Part shown: in pieces, positions 24,867 to 33,927 of the stretch
Layout of the letters: each line of letters starts with the position of its first letter
How positions within the stretch are numbered: position 1 is the first letter of the stretch
Assembly: GCF_025148445.1 (NCBI RefSeq)
Contig: NZ_CP102270.1
Span: 2,281,001-2,345,000, forward strand
DNA: 64,000 nucleotides
Direction: 5' to 3'
DNA from: Eshraghiella crossota
GTDB taxonomy: Bacteria > Bacillota > Clostridia > Lachnospirales > Lachnospiraceae
The notes under the pieces: generated by a model
Seen by the model: only the letters and a program-made list of their open reading frames with translations
What the model was told of the DNA's origin: nothing
The model's database searches: none
Program-made: the position numbers and the translations under genes

Positions 24867-25750
24867 TACTGCTGTACCTCCTTAGAACGTGTTGCTTTAA
24901 GCTGGATAAGTGAAATTGCCATTACAACTATACAGAAGATAACGGCCTTCGCCTGTCCGTAACCTTTCCAGACCTTTCCGGATCTTGCATAAAATGTATT
25001 AAAAATATTAAGTGCAAGCATTTCTGTCATCTTGCCTTTTCCATAAGGCTGACCATTTGTAAGTGCAAGGTTCTGGTCAAATAACTTAAATGAATTAGAA
25101 AGTGTCAGGAATAAACATACTGTGACTGATGACATAACCATTGGGATTTTAACTTTAAATAAAGTCTTCCATGCATTGGCACCATCAATTTCTGCTGCTT
25201 CAATAACAGAATCAGGTACACTTTGTAATCCTGCAATGTAAACAATCATCATATATCCTATCTGCTGCCAGCACATAAGGATTATGAGTCCCCAATATCC
25301 GGCAGTTGAATTCAAAGCTAAGAGTGGCTGACCAATGATTGAAAGGAAGCAGTTAATAAGCGTCTTCCATACATAACCAAGTACAACGCCACCGATTAAG
25401 TTAGGCATAAAGAATATTGTTCTGAAAATGTTAGTTCCCTTAATGCCCTTTGTAAGTGCAAGTGCAAGTGCAAATGCAAGTACATTAATTAATATTACCG
25501 ATACTATAGTAAATTTTCCTGTGAATAAAAATGCGTCAAGGAATCCGCCGGGTGCGGCAAATCCTGTTTTTTCTTTTGTGAAGATATAAATAAAATTCTT
25601 AAATCCTACCCATTCTGCATCCTTTATTGTATTAAACTTGCAAAATGATAAGTATACGCCTTCTATAAATGGAATGATAAATCCGATTACAAAAGCACCT
25701 ACAGTAGGAATAAGAAAAAATGGCCAATATTTCTTAACTGATTTTTCCAT
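24866..25750 (-). CDS. Maltodextrin-type ABC permease, MalF-like
   Basis: The 294-residue permease has the MalF-type first helix (WPFFLIPTVGAFVIGFIIPF) and an EAA loop (SVIEAAEIDGANAWKTLFKV). It follows the binding-protein gene after a 152-bp gap that contains a strong hairpin terminator and two AAACGTTT palindromes. The permease genes are therefore probably expressed less than malE, and are controlled again by the local regulator. AGGAGG precedes the ATG. Confidence 0.92.
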   Translation of the reverse strand: MEKSVKKYWPFFLIPTVGAFVIGFIIPFIEGVYLSFCKFNTIKDAEWVGFKNFIYIFTKEKTGFAAPGGFLDAFLFTGKFTIVSVILINVLAFALALALTKGIKGTNIFRTIFFMPNLIGGVVLGYVWKTLINCFLSIIGQPLLALNSTAGYWGLIILMCWQQIGYMMIVYIAGLQSVPDSVIEAAEIDGANAWKTLFKVKIPMVMSSVTVCLFLTLSNSFKLFDQNLALTNGQPYGKGKMTEMLALNIFNTFYARSGKVWKGYGQAKAVIFCIVVMAISLIQLKATRSKEVQQ

Positions 25751-25773
25751 ATGCTCCTCCTATAATGTTTTAC

Positions 25774-25794
25774 AAAACGTTTTCTAAACGTTTC
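25774..25794. promoter_or_regulatory. Paired LacI/CcpA-type operators upstream of malF
   Basis: AAAACGTTTT (25774-25783) is a perfect palindrome. TAAACGTTTC (25785-25794) is a second copy with its centre 11 bp away, about one helical turn. Both share the AAACGTTT core with the two sites upstream of malE. They lie between the malE terminator and the malF ribosome binding site. Confidence 0.65.
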
Positions 25795-25833
25795 TATATC
25801 CGGTTAAAAATGTTTTTGATACTGTTTTTTGGC

Positions 25834-25867
25834 AAAAATTAGGACAGGCAGGTCACCTGCCTGTCCT
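25834..25867 (-). terminator. Intercistronic terminator between malE and malF
   Basis: A near-uninterrupted palindrome of two 13-base arms (AGGACAGGCAGGT and its complement) lies 35 nt after the malE stop. On the minus strand it is followed by AATTTTTG. Such a structure normally terminates most transcripts or protects the malE message, giving more binding protein than permease. Confidence 0.85.
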
Positions 25868-25902
25868 ATTATTAACAAGTCGATCAATAAATAAGTTGCT
25901 AA

Positions 25903-27234
25903 TTATTTAGTATTAGCTGCTTCGTACTCTGTCTTCCATCCGTCAACGAATGCTGAAACAACTGCTTTCCAGTTATCATCTGTCTGATCTGCTGCGTATG
26001 CTGTTAAAGCTGCACCAACACCATCTTTCCAAGCTTCTGAAGGCATTGTTGTAAAGTTCCAAGATACAGGAGTCTTACCATTGTTTGTGTATTCTGTATC
26101 GTTCTTTACAAAGAGGTTGCTAGATGTTGCTGCGTTCTTGAATGGGATTACGAATCCACAGTCATTAGCCATGAATGTAGTTCCTTCTTCTGAGTTAACT
26201 AACCAGTACATAAAGTCAAGTGTTGCCTGAATATCTTCAGCTTTTGCATTCTTATTTACACACCAGTAGTTCTCTGTACCAGTACAAAGACCCTGATTCT
26301 TCTCATCGCCTACACCAATGTAGATAGGAATCATCTTAAGTTCATCATCCTTGAATGCCTTAGCAACATTACCATATTCCCAAGAACCGTTCTGGTAGAA
26401 TACTGCTTTGCCTTCTCTGAACTCATTTAATGTATCTTCAGAAGTCTTTGAAGAAAGTTCCTTAGGATCACATGTTGAGTTGTTGATGTAAAGATCAAAG
26501 ATATTTCTGTAGTTGTCAAGGTATGTACCCTTAATAGCAGCTGTTGAAGAAATCTTATCTGCCTGATATTCAAAGTAGATAGGAAGGTTAGCTAAGTGAG
26601 TCTTAAATCTCCAGTCTGAAGACTTGTCCATACCTGCTGATGTAAATGCTGAGAATCCAAGTTCTTCTTTACGCTTTGTAATATCTTCAGCAACTTTCTT
26701 TAAGTCATCAAATGACTGGATATCATCTGTCTTATATCCTGCCTTCTCGAGTAACTTAGTATTTGTGATAAGACCGTATGATTCAATAACGTATCCTACA
26801 CCATATACATATCCGTCTTCTGTTAATGCGTAGCTTTCATTTGTAAGTTCTCCGTATACCTTAGTATCCTTAAGGTCATAGCAGTAATCTTTCCAGTTAG
26901 CAAGACCTACAGGACCATTAACCTGGAATAATGTAGGTGCATTTTCCTTCTGTATCTCGGCTGCTAATGTTGATTCATAAGAACCTGATGCTGCTGTTAC
27001 AACTGTAACCTTAACACCTGTTTCCTCTTCATATTTCTTAGCAATTGCCTGATAGTCCTTATCCTGTTCAGGCTTGAAGTTAAGGTAGTAAACTGAACCC
27101 TTAGCTTCTGTCTTAGTATCATTTCCTGCTGATGGCTTAGACTCTTTGTTGCCACCGTCACTCTTACCGCAGCCAACTAATGCTGTTGCAGCAAGTGCAC
27201 CTGCGAGTGCTATTGATAAAAATCTTTTTTTCAT
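25903..27234 (-). CDS. Maltodextrin-type ABC binding lipoprotein
   Basis: The 443-residue protein starts MKKRFLSIALAGALAATALV-GCGK, a lipoprotein signal with Cys22, followed by a Ser/Gly/Lys linker. The mature part is a family-1 solute-binding protein (VYYLNFKPEQDKDYQAIAKK, FREGKAVFYQNGSWEYGNV). It is the first gene of the operon encoding MalF-like, MalG-like, LacI and MalQ proteins, so oligosaccharides such as maltodextrins are the likely ligand. Strong GAGGAGG precedes the ATG. The upstream region holds a clear promoter with two palindromic operators. Confidence 0.93.
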   Translation of the reverse strand: MKKRFLSIALAGALAATALVGCGKSDGGNKESKPSAGNDTKTEAKGSVYYLNFKPEQDKDYQAIAKKYEEETGVKVTVVTAASGSYESTLAAEIQKENAPTLFQVNGPVGLANWKDYCYDLKDTKVYGELTNESYALTEDGYVYGVGYVIESYGLITNTKLLEKAGYKTDDIQSFDDLKKVAEDITKRKEELGFSAFTSAGMDKSSDWRFKTHLANLPIYFEYQADKISSTAAIKGTYLDNYRNIFDLYINNSTCDPKELSSKTSEDTLNEFREGKAVFYQNGSWEYGNVAKAFKDDELKMIPIYIGVGDEKNQGLCTGTENYWCVNKNAKAEDIQATLDFMYWLVNSEEGTTFMANDCGFVIPFKNAATSSNLFVKNDTEYTNNGKTPVSWNFTTMPSEAWKDGVGAALTAYAADQTDDNWKAVVSAFVDGWKTEYEAANTK

Positions 27235-27281
27235 ACTATAAATTACCTCCTCTTTCTTTATTAGGTCATTTTTGTTTTTTT

Positions 27282-27293
27282 GGAAACGTTTCC
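27282..27293. promoter_or_regulatory. LacI/CcpA-type operator in the malE leader
   Basis: GGAAACGTTTCC is a perfect 12-bp palindrome and also fits the cre consensus for CcpA. It lies about 40 bp downstream of the malE -10 element, where a bound repressor would block elongation. Confidence 0.75.
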
Positions 27294-27331
27294 ATAAATA
27301 TGAAAAAATTGTTTACCTATCGGTAGTTATA

Positions 27332-27360
27332 ACTATAACTCTTTCATTGTAAAAAATCAA
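27332..27360 (-). promoter_or_regulatory. Promoter of the malE operon
   Basis: On the minus strand TTGATT (27360-27355) and TATAGT (27337-27332) are separated by 17 bp. The leader to the malE ATG is about 90 nt and holds one operator. A second operator lies about 110-120 bp upstream of the -35. Confidence 0.65.
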
Positions 27361-27466
27361 TAACTTTTTTTGTATTTTTTTGTTTTTTTGGTAAAAAAGT
27401 TATAATATGGTTATATCTACCAGTATTTATTGATATATAAGTATTAACAAAATGCACATTAATTCG

Positions 27467-27479
27467 TGGAAACGTTTCA
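27467..27479. promoter_or_regulatory. Upstream LacI/CcpA-type operator of malE
   Basis: TGGAAACGTTTCA overlaps the stop codon of the asparaginase gene. Its centre is 186 bp from the leader operator, with the malE promoter between the two. This layout suits repression by looping; that is inference from spacing and symmetry. Confidence 0.65.
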
Positions 27480-28394
27480 GTTAATTTGTAATATCAGCTC
27501 GGTATAAGCTGTTATTTCTGTTATATTTTTTAATATTTTTATTCCCAGTCCGTCATACAGCCTGCAGCTTTCGTAATCCGTTCCGTCACCGTTTCCCACC
27601 AGATACACAGGAATATTATACCTGACAGCATTTTGCATAAATTCCTTTAATTTTTCGGAGGCTGTACAGATTGTCCCACTGTGGTAAGTACATAATATTA
27701 CTGCCTTGTATTCTTTAATATCGGGATATTTCATCCCCGGATACGGATACAGGATAAGGACATCAGAATATTTGCCATGACCGGCAGGGACCGGAAACAA
27801 TTTATTCTTACAAGGATTGGCCTGTCCCGAAGGACTGAATTCACCTTCGGCATAGTCACCATAACAGCAGTCATTCACCGTATATATCTCATCACTGTAA
27901 ATATGATGTCTTAAAAGGGTGTTCCCATAGTATATCTTTGTAATACCATCTCTGCCCGTGTATGGAACAAACACACCATTACCGCATTTGTTCCTGATAA
28001 AATCAACTGCCGCAGAAAAATTCCTGAGTCCATTGGCTCTATTATCCGTAAGTACATAATTACTGCATACCACCATTACGGGAATATGCGTAAATTCCTC
28101 TATACACGATAAGAATGATGCTGTGTACTGTATCGTATCACTTCCATGGGTCAGAATAATTCCCTCAACATTCCCTAACATCATTTTATGCACTGCTTCG
28201 GCAATTATGACAAAATCACTGCAATTAATATTTTCGCTCAGTATCGTACAGGGTGCGTCTGTTACAAAATCATCATATCCACAGCTCTCTTTATACATTT
28301 TAAGAAGCATATACCTCATTTCAGGATCAGTTGATATATATCCGTCCGATATACTGCTGCCTATAGTTCCTCCTGTAAAAATCACACCAATCAT
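27477..28394 (-). CDS. Asparaginase-like protein
   Basis: The 305-residue protein has the two threonine motifs of the L-asparaginase family: FTGGTIGS near residues 6-13 and THGSDT at 82-87. The catalytic Lys region is less clear, and the C-terminal part (LYPYPGMKYPDIKEYKAVI) resembles the second domain of the family. It would hydrolyse asparagine or a related amide in the cytosol; no signal peptide is present. The ATG overlaps the mfd stop (ATGA), with GGAGG inside the mfd end, so translation is coupled to mfd. No terminator is evident after it, and a mal operator overlaps its stop codon. Confidence 0.82.
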   Translation of the reverse strand: MIGVIFTGGTIGSSISDGYISTDPEMRYMLLKMYKESCGYDDFVTDAPCTILSENINCSDFVIIAEAVHKMMLGNVEGIILTHGSDTIQYTASFLSCIEEFTHIPVMVVCSNYVLTDNRANGLRNFSAAVDFIRNKCGNGVFVPYTGRDGITKIYYGNTLLRHHIYSDEIYTVNDCCYGDYAEGEFSPSGQANPCKNKLFPVPAGHGKYSDVLILYPYPGMKYPDIKEYKAVILCTYHSGTICTASEKLKEFMQNAVRYNIPVYLVGNGDGTDYESCRLYDGLGIKILKNITEITAYTELILQIN

Positions 28395-31300
28395 TTGCTT
28401 TCCTCCGATATCTTAAGAGTCCCGATTTCATCAACTATTTTGTCTATGGTCCTTATATATTCCTCTGTATTTTTAGTCTCAGCCTGTTCAAAATAATAAG
28501 TAAAATATGGGCTTTCCCCTGTTGTAAACTTCATGCGGATACCTTTCTTTTTCACAATGTCAGGTATCCCCGCAGGATTAATCATGGCTCTGTGGTAGAG
28601 ACGGATTTTAATTTCTTTACGGTTTCCTTTAATTTCCGTTATATAATTACTGTGACATTTTGATTTTAGCAGTGCAATGCTCATAAGTATGACCGCCGGC
28701 TTAGGAATATCTCCAAAACGATCTATGAGTTCATCTGTCATATCAGCAAGGTCTTCTTCCGTCTCAATGGCAGCAATTCTCTTATATATGTCAAGCTTCT
28801 GATTTTCGCTTCTTATATATGTGGCAGGGATATATGCATCCACGTCAATATCAACAACAGTTTCGTAATCCTCGATTGTTCCCTCGCCTTTAAGTTCAAG
28901 GACAGCCTCATTAAGCATCTTACAATAAAGGTCATACCCTACCGCTTCCATATGTCCGTGCTGTTCTTCACCTAACATATTTCCTGCTCCTCTGATTTCC
29001 AGATCTTTCATGGCAATCCTGAATCCGGAGCCCAAATCGGTAAACTCTCTTATTGCACTCAGCCTTTTCTCAGCAATTTCACTTAATACCTTATCTTTTT
29101 TGTACATCAAGAAAGCATACGCCATTCTTCCTGTACGTCCGACTCTTCCTCTTAACTGGTACAGCTGGGAAAGTCCGTATTTATTGGCATCATGTATAAT
29201 AATAGTATTTACATTCGGTATATCAAGTCCTGTTTCGATTATGGTGGTTGAGACAAGAACATCAATGTCTCCGTTAATAAAATCCATCATTATTTTTTCA
29301 AGTTCACGTTCGCTCATCTGTCCATGTGCAAATGCAACATTGGCTTCCGGCACAAGTTTTGCAATATTAAGGGTAATTTCGTCTATTCCCAGAACCTTGT
29401 TATATACATAGTATACCTGTCCGCCTCTTGCAAGTTCCCTGTTAACAGCCTCTCTCACCATTTCTTCATCATATTCCGTAACAAAGGTCTGGATGGGTAT
29501 TCTGTCCACCGGAGGTTCCATAAGTACGCTCATATCCCTGATTCCTATTAAACTCATATGGAGGGTCCGCGGAATAGGTGTTGCCGATAAAGTTATGACA
29601 TCAACGGATTCCTTCATCTGTTTGATTTTTTCTTTGTGTGCCACGCCAAAGCGCTGTTCCTCATCTATGATAAGCAGTCCGAGATTCTTAAAACTAACAT
29701 CCTTGGATAAAATCTTATGAGTACCGACAACAACGTCCACAAGCCCTTTTTTAAGTCCTTCTATTGTATTTTTTGCTTCTTTTGGCGTACAAAATCTTGA
29801 TAACATCCTGACTTCAACGCCAAAATCTTTCATTCTCGAATCAAAATTGGTAAAAATCTGTTTTGCCAAAATTGTTGTTGGGCATAAATATACTACCTGC
29901 TTGTTATCCTGGACAGCTTTAAATGCAGCCCTTAATGCGACCTCGGTTTTTCCAAAACCTACGTCACCGCATATAAGTCTGTCCATAATTCTGGTGCTTT
30001 CCATATCTGTTTTGATCTCTTCTATTGCCGTAAGCTGGTCTGTCGTAGGTTCATAAGGGAAAAGTTCCTCAAATTCCTGTTGCCATGGCGTATCTTTTGA
30101 AAAAGCAAACCCTTGTCTGGCACTTCTGGATGCATATAATTTAATAAGTTTATCGGCAACCTGTTTTACAGCGCCTCTGACTTTTGTTTTGGTCTTTGTC
30201 CATTCCGACGAACCCAGTCTGTTAAGCTTAGGCTTGGCACCCTCCCTGTCGCCGTATTTTTGTATCATATCAAGCTGTGTAGCAAGTATATAAAGGTTTC
30301 CGCCGTTGGCATATTCTATTTTAATGTAGTCTTTCTCGGTTTTGTCTACACGGATTTTTTCAATTCCCCTGTATATTCCGAGTCCGTGATTTTCGTGAAT
30401 TACATAATCTCCTATTGACAGTTCGGAAAAATCGGAGATAGATTTACCATCGTAGCTTTTTTTCTTTTTCTTAGGTTTCTTCGCCGTGCTGAAAATATCA
30501 TCTTCCGCAACTGCTGCAAATCTTATATCAGGATATTCATAGCCCTTCCTAAGCTTGCCACAGACGGTTACAACTTCTCCTTCTTTGATTTCTTTTTGGC
30601 TTTTATCTGAAAATGCGGCCATTATATCATTTTCCATCAGGTCTTTTGCCAGTCTTCTGGCCCTTATTTCCGAGCCTGATACAATTAGTATGCGGTATTT
30701 TTTCTTTTTCCAGTTCTTTATGTCACTTACAAGGGTTTCAAAAGAATTATTATACGAACCTATTCCCTTTGCATTTATGTCATAGTGTCCCGAAATATTA
30801 AGTTCCGGTATTTTGCAGTCAAGCACTGATACTGCCATCAGGCTGTGCAAAGCCAGTTTATGGAACACTTCGCCTTTTGAATACAATACCTCTGTCTGTC
30901 CCGGAAGGATGCTTCCTTTTTCAAGCCTGTGGGACATACTTTCCCTGAATTCTTTCTCCACTACATCCATTTTTTCAATAATTCTTACCGGTTCATCAAT
31001 AACTATACCATCTTTTTCATAGTCAAAATAATCCGCTAATGATACCGGATTTTTTATAAAATATTTAACATAACTGTCAAGTCCGCTCCTGTCCTTAAGC
31101 ACAAACAGTTTTTCCTTAAGCTCTTCAACATTTTTCTTTATAAGGTTGCTTTCAGTAATTTTAGCTTCTTTATTAAGTGCTTCACTGTATTTTGCTGCAT
31201 CTTTCTCAATACTTTTAATTCCCGATGCCAGTGTATCATCTATGAGCAGCTCTGTTGCCGGGAAAATATCAATTTCTTCGATATTCTCTACGGAACGTTG

Positions 31301-31924
31301 GCTTTCCGCATCAAAAAGCCTCATTGCATCCACTTCTGTATCCCACAGTTCAATACGGCAGGGATTTTCCATATTCACAGGGAAAATATCTATTATGCCG
31401 CCTCTGATGGCAAACTGACCGCTGTGTTCCGTCTGTCCGGCATTTTCATAACCGGCATTTACAAGTCGTTCAGATAATCCTTTGATGTCGATATCATCAC
31501 CGGTTTTTATATTTATGGTGTTTTTTCTGAATATATCCTGTGGTACCAGTTTATCCATACAACCGTCAATGGTTGTAATGATAGTGGCTTCCCGGTCATT
31601 TATAAGATGATTGATTACTTCCAGCCTCTCCCTGACAACTTCATTGCTTCTTATGTCAGCACTGTAAAAAATGAAGTCCTTGGCAGGATAGTAATAAGTA
31701 TTTTTATCAATGGCTCGATAATCTTCATAAAGTTCTCTTGCCCTTATTTCTGTACCTGTTATTATGAGCTTCTTATTAAATTTTTCTGTGATTTTATAGA
31801 TAAAATATGGCTTCTGCTGGTCAACACAGCCAAAAGCCACAGGTACATTCCCTTTTTTCTTAAGGTCATCTATAATATTCTGATAATATGCCAGTTCACA
31901 TACCGGCTTCTCCAACATGCTCAT
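28391..31924 (-). CDS. mfd: Transcription-repair coupling factor Mfd
   Basis: The 1177-residue ATP-dependent translocase removes stalled RNA polymerase and recruits UvrA. The order is standard: an N-terminal UvrB-like region (about 1-340), a CarD-type RNA-polymerase-binding domain (about 490-560: SIGDYVIHENHGLGIYRGIE), a RecG-like helicase with Walker A CGDVGFGKTE (about 650) and DEEQ (about 754), the TRG region (QLRGRVGRTGRMAYAFLMY) and a C-terminal TRCF domain. The length is usual. It follows pth by 3 bp and is coupled to the asparaginase gene. GGAG lies 8 nt before the ATG. Confidence 0.97.
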   Translation of the reverse strand: MSMLEKPVCELAYYQNIIDDLKKKGNVPVAFGCVDQQKPYFIYKITEKFNKKLIITGTEIRARELYEDYRAIDKNTYYYPAKDFIFYSADIRSNEVVRERLEVINHLINDREATIITTIDGCMDKLVPQDIFRKNTINIKTGDDIDIKGLSERLVNAGYENAGQTEHSGQFAIRGGIIDIFPVNMENPCRIELWDTEVDAMRLFDAESQRSVENIEEIDIFPATELLIDDTLASGIKSIEKDAAKYSEALNKEAKITESNLIKKNVEELKEKLFVLKDRSGLDSYVKYFIKNPVSLADYFDYEKDGIVIDEPVRIIEKMDVVEKEFRESMSHRLEKGSILPGQTEVLYSKGEVFHKLALHSLMAVSVLDCKIPELNISGHYDINAKGIGSYNNSFETLVSDIKNWKKKKYRILIVSGSEIRARRLAKDLMENDIMAAFSDKSQKEIKEGEVVTVCGKLRKGYEYPDIRFAAVAEDDIFSTAKKPKKKKKSYDGKSISDFSELSIGDYVIHENHGLGIYRGIEKIRVDKTEKDYIKIEYANGGNLYILATQLDMIQKYGDREGAKPKLNRLGSSEWTKTKTKVRGAVKQVADKLIKLYASRSARQGFAFSKDTPWQQEFEELFPYEPTTDQLTAIEEIKTDMESTRIMDRLICGDVGFGKTEVALRAAFKAVQDNKQVVYLCPTTILAKQIFTNFDSRMKDFGVEVRMLSRFCTPKEAKNTIEGLKKGLVDVVVGTHKILSKDVSFKNLGLLIIDEEQRFGVAHKEKIKQMKESVDVITLSATPIPRTLHMSLIGIRDMSVLMEPPVDRIPIQTFVTEYDEEMVREAVNRELARGGQVYYVYNKVLGIDEITLNIAKLVPEANVAFAHGQMSERELEKIMMDFINGDIDVLVSTTIIETGLDIPNVNTIIIHDANKYGLSQLYQLRGRVGRTGRMAYAFLMYKKDKVLSEIAEKRLSAIREFTDLGSGFRIAMKDLEIRGAGNMLGEEQHGHMEAVGYDLYCKMLNEAVLELKGEGTIEDYETVVDIDVDAYIPATYIRSENQKLDIYKRIAAIETEEDLADMTDELIDRFGDIPKPAVILMSIALLKSKCHSNYITEIKGNRKEIKIRLYHRAMINPAGIPDIVKKKGIRMKFTTGESPYFTYYFEQAETKNTEEYIRTIDKIVDEIGTLKISEESK

Positions 31925-31927
31925 TTT

Positions 31928-32491
31928 CTATACTCCGTTATATTTATTCATTGCTGCGTCGTAACCTTCTGTTACCATACATTCGATGGCATTGCAGGCT
32001 TTTTCCAGCTCTTTTGCAACTATTGCCTCGTCTTCGCTGTTAAAACGTCCCAGTACATAATCTGCTAAATCCATCTGTTTCGGCTTATCTCCCACACCGA
32101 ATTTAAGGCGCGGAAAAGCATCCGTACCAAGGCACGATATAATACTCTTAATGCCGTTATGTCCGCCTGCACTTCCTTTCTTGCGGATACGGATCTTGCC
32201 CGGTTCCAGACTTATATCATCAAAAGCCACAATACATTCTGATGGATCTACCTTATAATAATCGCAGACGGGTCTTATGCATTCACCACTTAAATTCATA
32301 TATGTTAAAGGTTTAACAAGTATTACCTTATTTCCGCCTATTATTCCCTTACCTATGAGTCCCTTATGTTTCTGTTCGGTCATCGAAATATTAAATCTGC
32401 CGGCAAGCGCATCAATTATTCTGAATCCCATATTGTGTCTTGTCATCTCATATTTTTTCTCAGGGTTACCAAGCCCGGCTATTACATACAT
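31928..32491 (-). CDS. pth: Peptidyl-tRNA hydrolase
   Basis: The 187-residue enzyme recycles peptidyl-tRNA. It has the family motifs GLGNPEKKYEMTRHNMGF (with the catalytic His of RHNMGF), KPLTYMNLSGE, the DDISLEPG region and GSAGGHNGIKSI. The ATG at 32491 follows GGAGG by 8 nt; a start 11 codons earlier would include that site. It is the first gene of the pth-mfd-asparaginase operon. The pth-mfd order is common in Firmicutes. Confidence 0.96.
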   Translation of the reverse strand: MYVIAGLGNPEKKYEMTRHNMGFRIIDALAGRFNISMTEQKHKGLIGKGIIGGNKVILVKPLTYMNLSGECIRPVCDYYKVDPSECIVAFDDISLEPGKIRIRKKGSAGGHNGIKSIISCLGTDAFPRLKFGVGDKPKQMDLADYVLGRFNSEDEAIVAKELEKACNAIECMVTEGYDAAMNKYNGV

Positions 32492-32519
32492 ATTTTTTTC
32501 CTCCAGATTTGTTAATAAT

Positions 32520-32549
32520 ATCATATTTTCTTTATTTTATCCATATCAA
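32520..32549 (-). promoter_or_regulatory. Promoter candidate of pth-mfd
   Basis: On the minus strand TTGATA (32549-32544) and TATGAT (32525-32520) are separated by 18 bp. It is placed back to back with the promoter of the divergent CBS-domain gene. Confidence 0.5.
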
Positions 32550-32553
32550 ATTA

Positions 32554-32582
32554 TTGACAGAACTTCTATTAAAATATATATT
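32554..32582 (+). promoter_or_regulatory. Promoter of the CorC/HlyC-type gene
   Basis: A consensus TTGACA at 32554-32559 is followed after 17 bp by TATATT at 32577-32582. The start codon lies 33 bp further on. Confidence 0.65.
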
Positions 32583-32615
32583 TAGATAAAAATACTTTAA
32601 AAGGAGTTGAATAAC

Positions 32616-33914
32616 TTGGACCCCAGTGTGGCGATTCAGTTTATTGTGTTAATCGTACTTCTGTTACTCTCTGCTTTCTTTTCATCGGCGGAGACATCAC
32701 TTGTTACGGTCAACCAGATTAGGATGCGTTCTCTTGCAGATGAAGGTAATAAAAAAGCAGCGAGAGTTCTTAAAATTACATCTAATTCATCTAAAATGCT
32801 TAGCGCAATTCTTATTGGCAATAACATAGTCAATATTTTTGCATCATCCCTTGCAACAACCATTACCTTACAGTTGTGGGGCAACAGATTCGTAAGTCTT
32901 ACTACAGGTATTCTTACCTTACTGGTATTGATTTTTGGTGAAATAACACCGAAAACAATTGCTACTTCCCATGCGGAAAAGATTGCAATGACTTACTCAG
33001 GTGTCATAAGCCTTCTTATAAAGGTTCTTACCCCTGTTATTTTTATCATCAATAAATTAGCAAATGGTTTTCTTTTTATCTTAGGACTTGACCCGGGTAA
33101 AAAAGCTGCTTCAATTACAGAAGACGAGCTGAGAACCATTGTTGACGTAAGCCATGAAGAAGGTGTAATCGAAAAAGAAGAACGCCAGATGATTAAAAAC
33201 GTGTTTGATTTCGGTGATTCCCAGGCTAAGGATGTTATGATTCCGCGTATTGATATGACATGTGTATCAATAGACAGCCGTTATGACGAGATAATTTCGG
33301 TATTCAGAACCGATAAATATACCCGTCTGCCTGTTTATGAAGACTCTGTTGACAATGTCATCGGTATTATTAATGTCAAGGACCTTTTGCTCTGTGAGGA
33401 TAAGGCTTCATTTAATGTAAGAGATATTCTGCGCAAGCCGTATTATACATACGAGTTTAAAAAGACCTCTGAGCTTATGGAAGAACTTAAAAAGACCTCT
33501 AACAATTTTACCATAGTAATAGATGAATACGGTTCGACTGTTGGCATGATTACCCTTGAGGACCTGCTTGAGGAAATTGTTGGTGAAATCCGTGACGAAT
33601 ACGATGGTGACGAAGTCGATGACATTATTAAGGTAAATGATACTGAATATATTTTTTCAGGTACGGCAAGGCTTAACGATATTGAGGAATACATAGAGCT
33701 GCCTGACATTGAAACTGACCACGAATCGGATTACGATTCCATAAGCGGATTTATTATTGATTCCCTTAAGCGTCTGCCTGTGCTTGGTGATGAAGTTACC
33801 ATCGGCAATCTCAGGTTTGTGGTGGAAGGTTGTACCAAAAACAGAATCACGAAGGTTCACGCATATATTTTAGATACTAAAAAAGAACCTGATGAAGAAA
33901 ATACCGAAGAATAG
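32616..33914 (+). CDS. CNNM/CorC-type membrane protein with CBS pair
   Basis: The 432-residue protein has three to four membrane helices in a DUF21/CNNM domain (about 1-190), a CBS pair (about 205-325: DVMIPRIDMTCVSI, YTRLPVYEDSVDNVIGIINV, GSTVGMITLEDLLEEIVGEI) and a C-terminal CorC_HlyC domain. It is often called a hemolysin, but characterised relatives such as MpfA and CNNM proteins act in magnesium efflux. AAGGAG lies 9 nt before a TTG at 32616, the chosen start; the TTG at 32607 touches the Shine-Dalgarno and is less likely. mscL follows 13 bp later. Confidence 0.9.
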   Translation: MDPSVAIQFIVLIVLLLLSAFFSSAETSLVTVNQIRMRSLADEGNKKAARVLKITSNSSKMLSAILIGNNIVNIFASSLATTITLQLWGNRFVSLTTGILTLLVLIFGEITPKTIATSHAEKIAMTYSGVISLLIKVLTPVIFIINKLANGFLFILGLDPGKKAASITEDELRTIVDVSHEEGVIEKEERQMIKNVFDFGDSQAKDVMIPRIDMTCVSIDSRYDEIISVFRTDKYTRLPVYEDSVDNVIGIINVKDLLLCEDKASFNVRDILRKPYYTYEFKKTSELMEELKKTSNNFTIVIDEYGSTVGMITLEDLLEEIVGEIRDEYDGDEVDDIIKVNDTEYIFSGTARLNDIEEYIELPDIETDHESDYDSISGFIIDSLKRLPVLGDEVTIGNLRFVVEGCTKNRITKVHAYILDTKKEPDEENTEE

Positions 33915-33927
33915 GAGATATACTTTT

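Noticed and set aside
32607-33914. Hemolysin function for the CBS-domain protein
   Set aside because: The hemolysin name is historical for the CorC/HlyC domain. The CNNM, CBS and CorC order points to ion transport, and no toxin feature is present.
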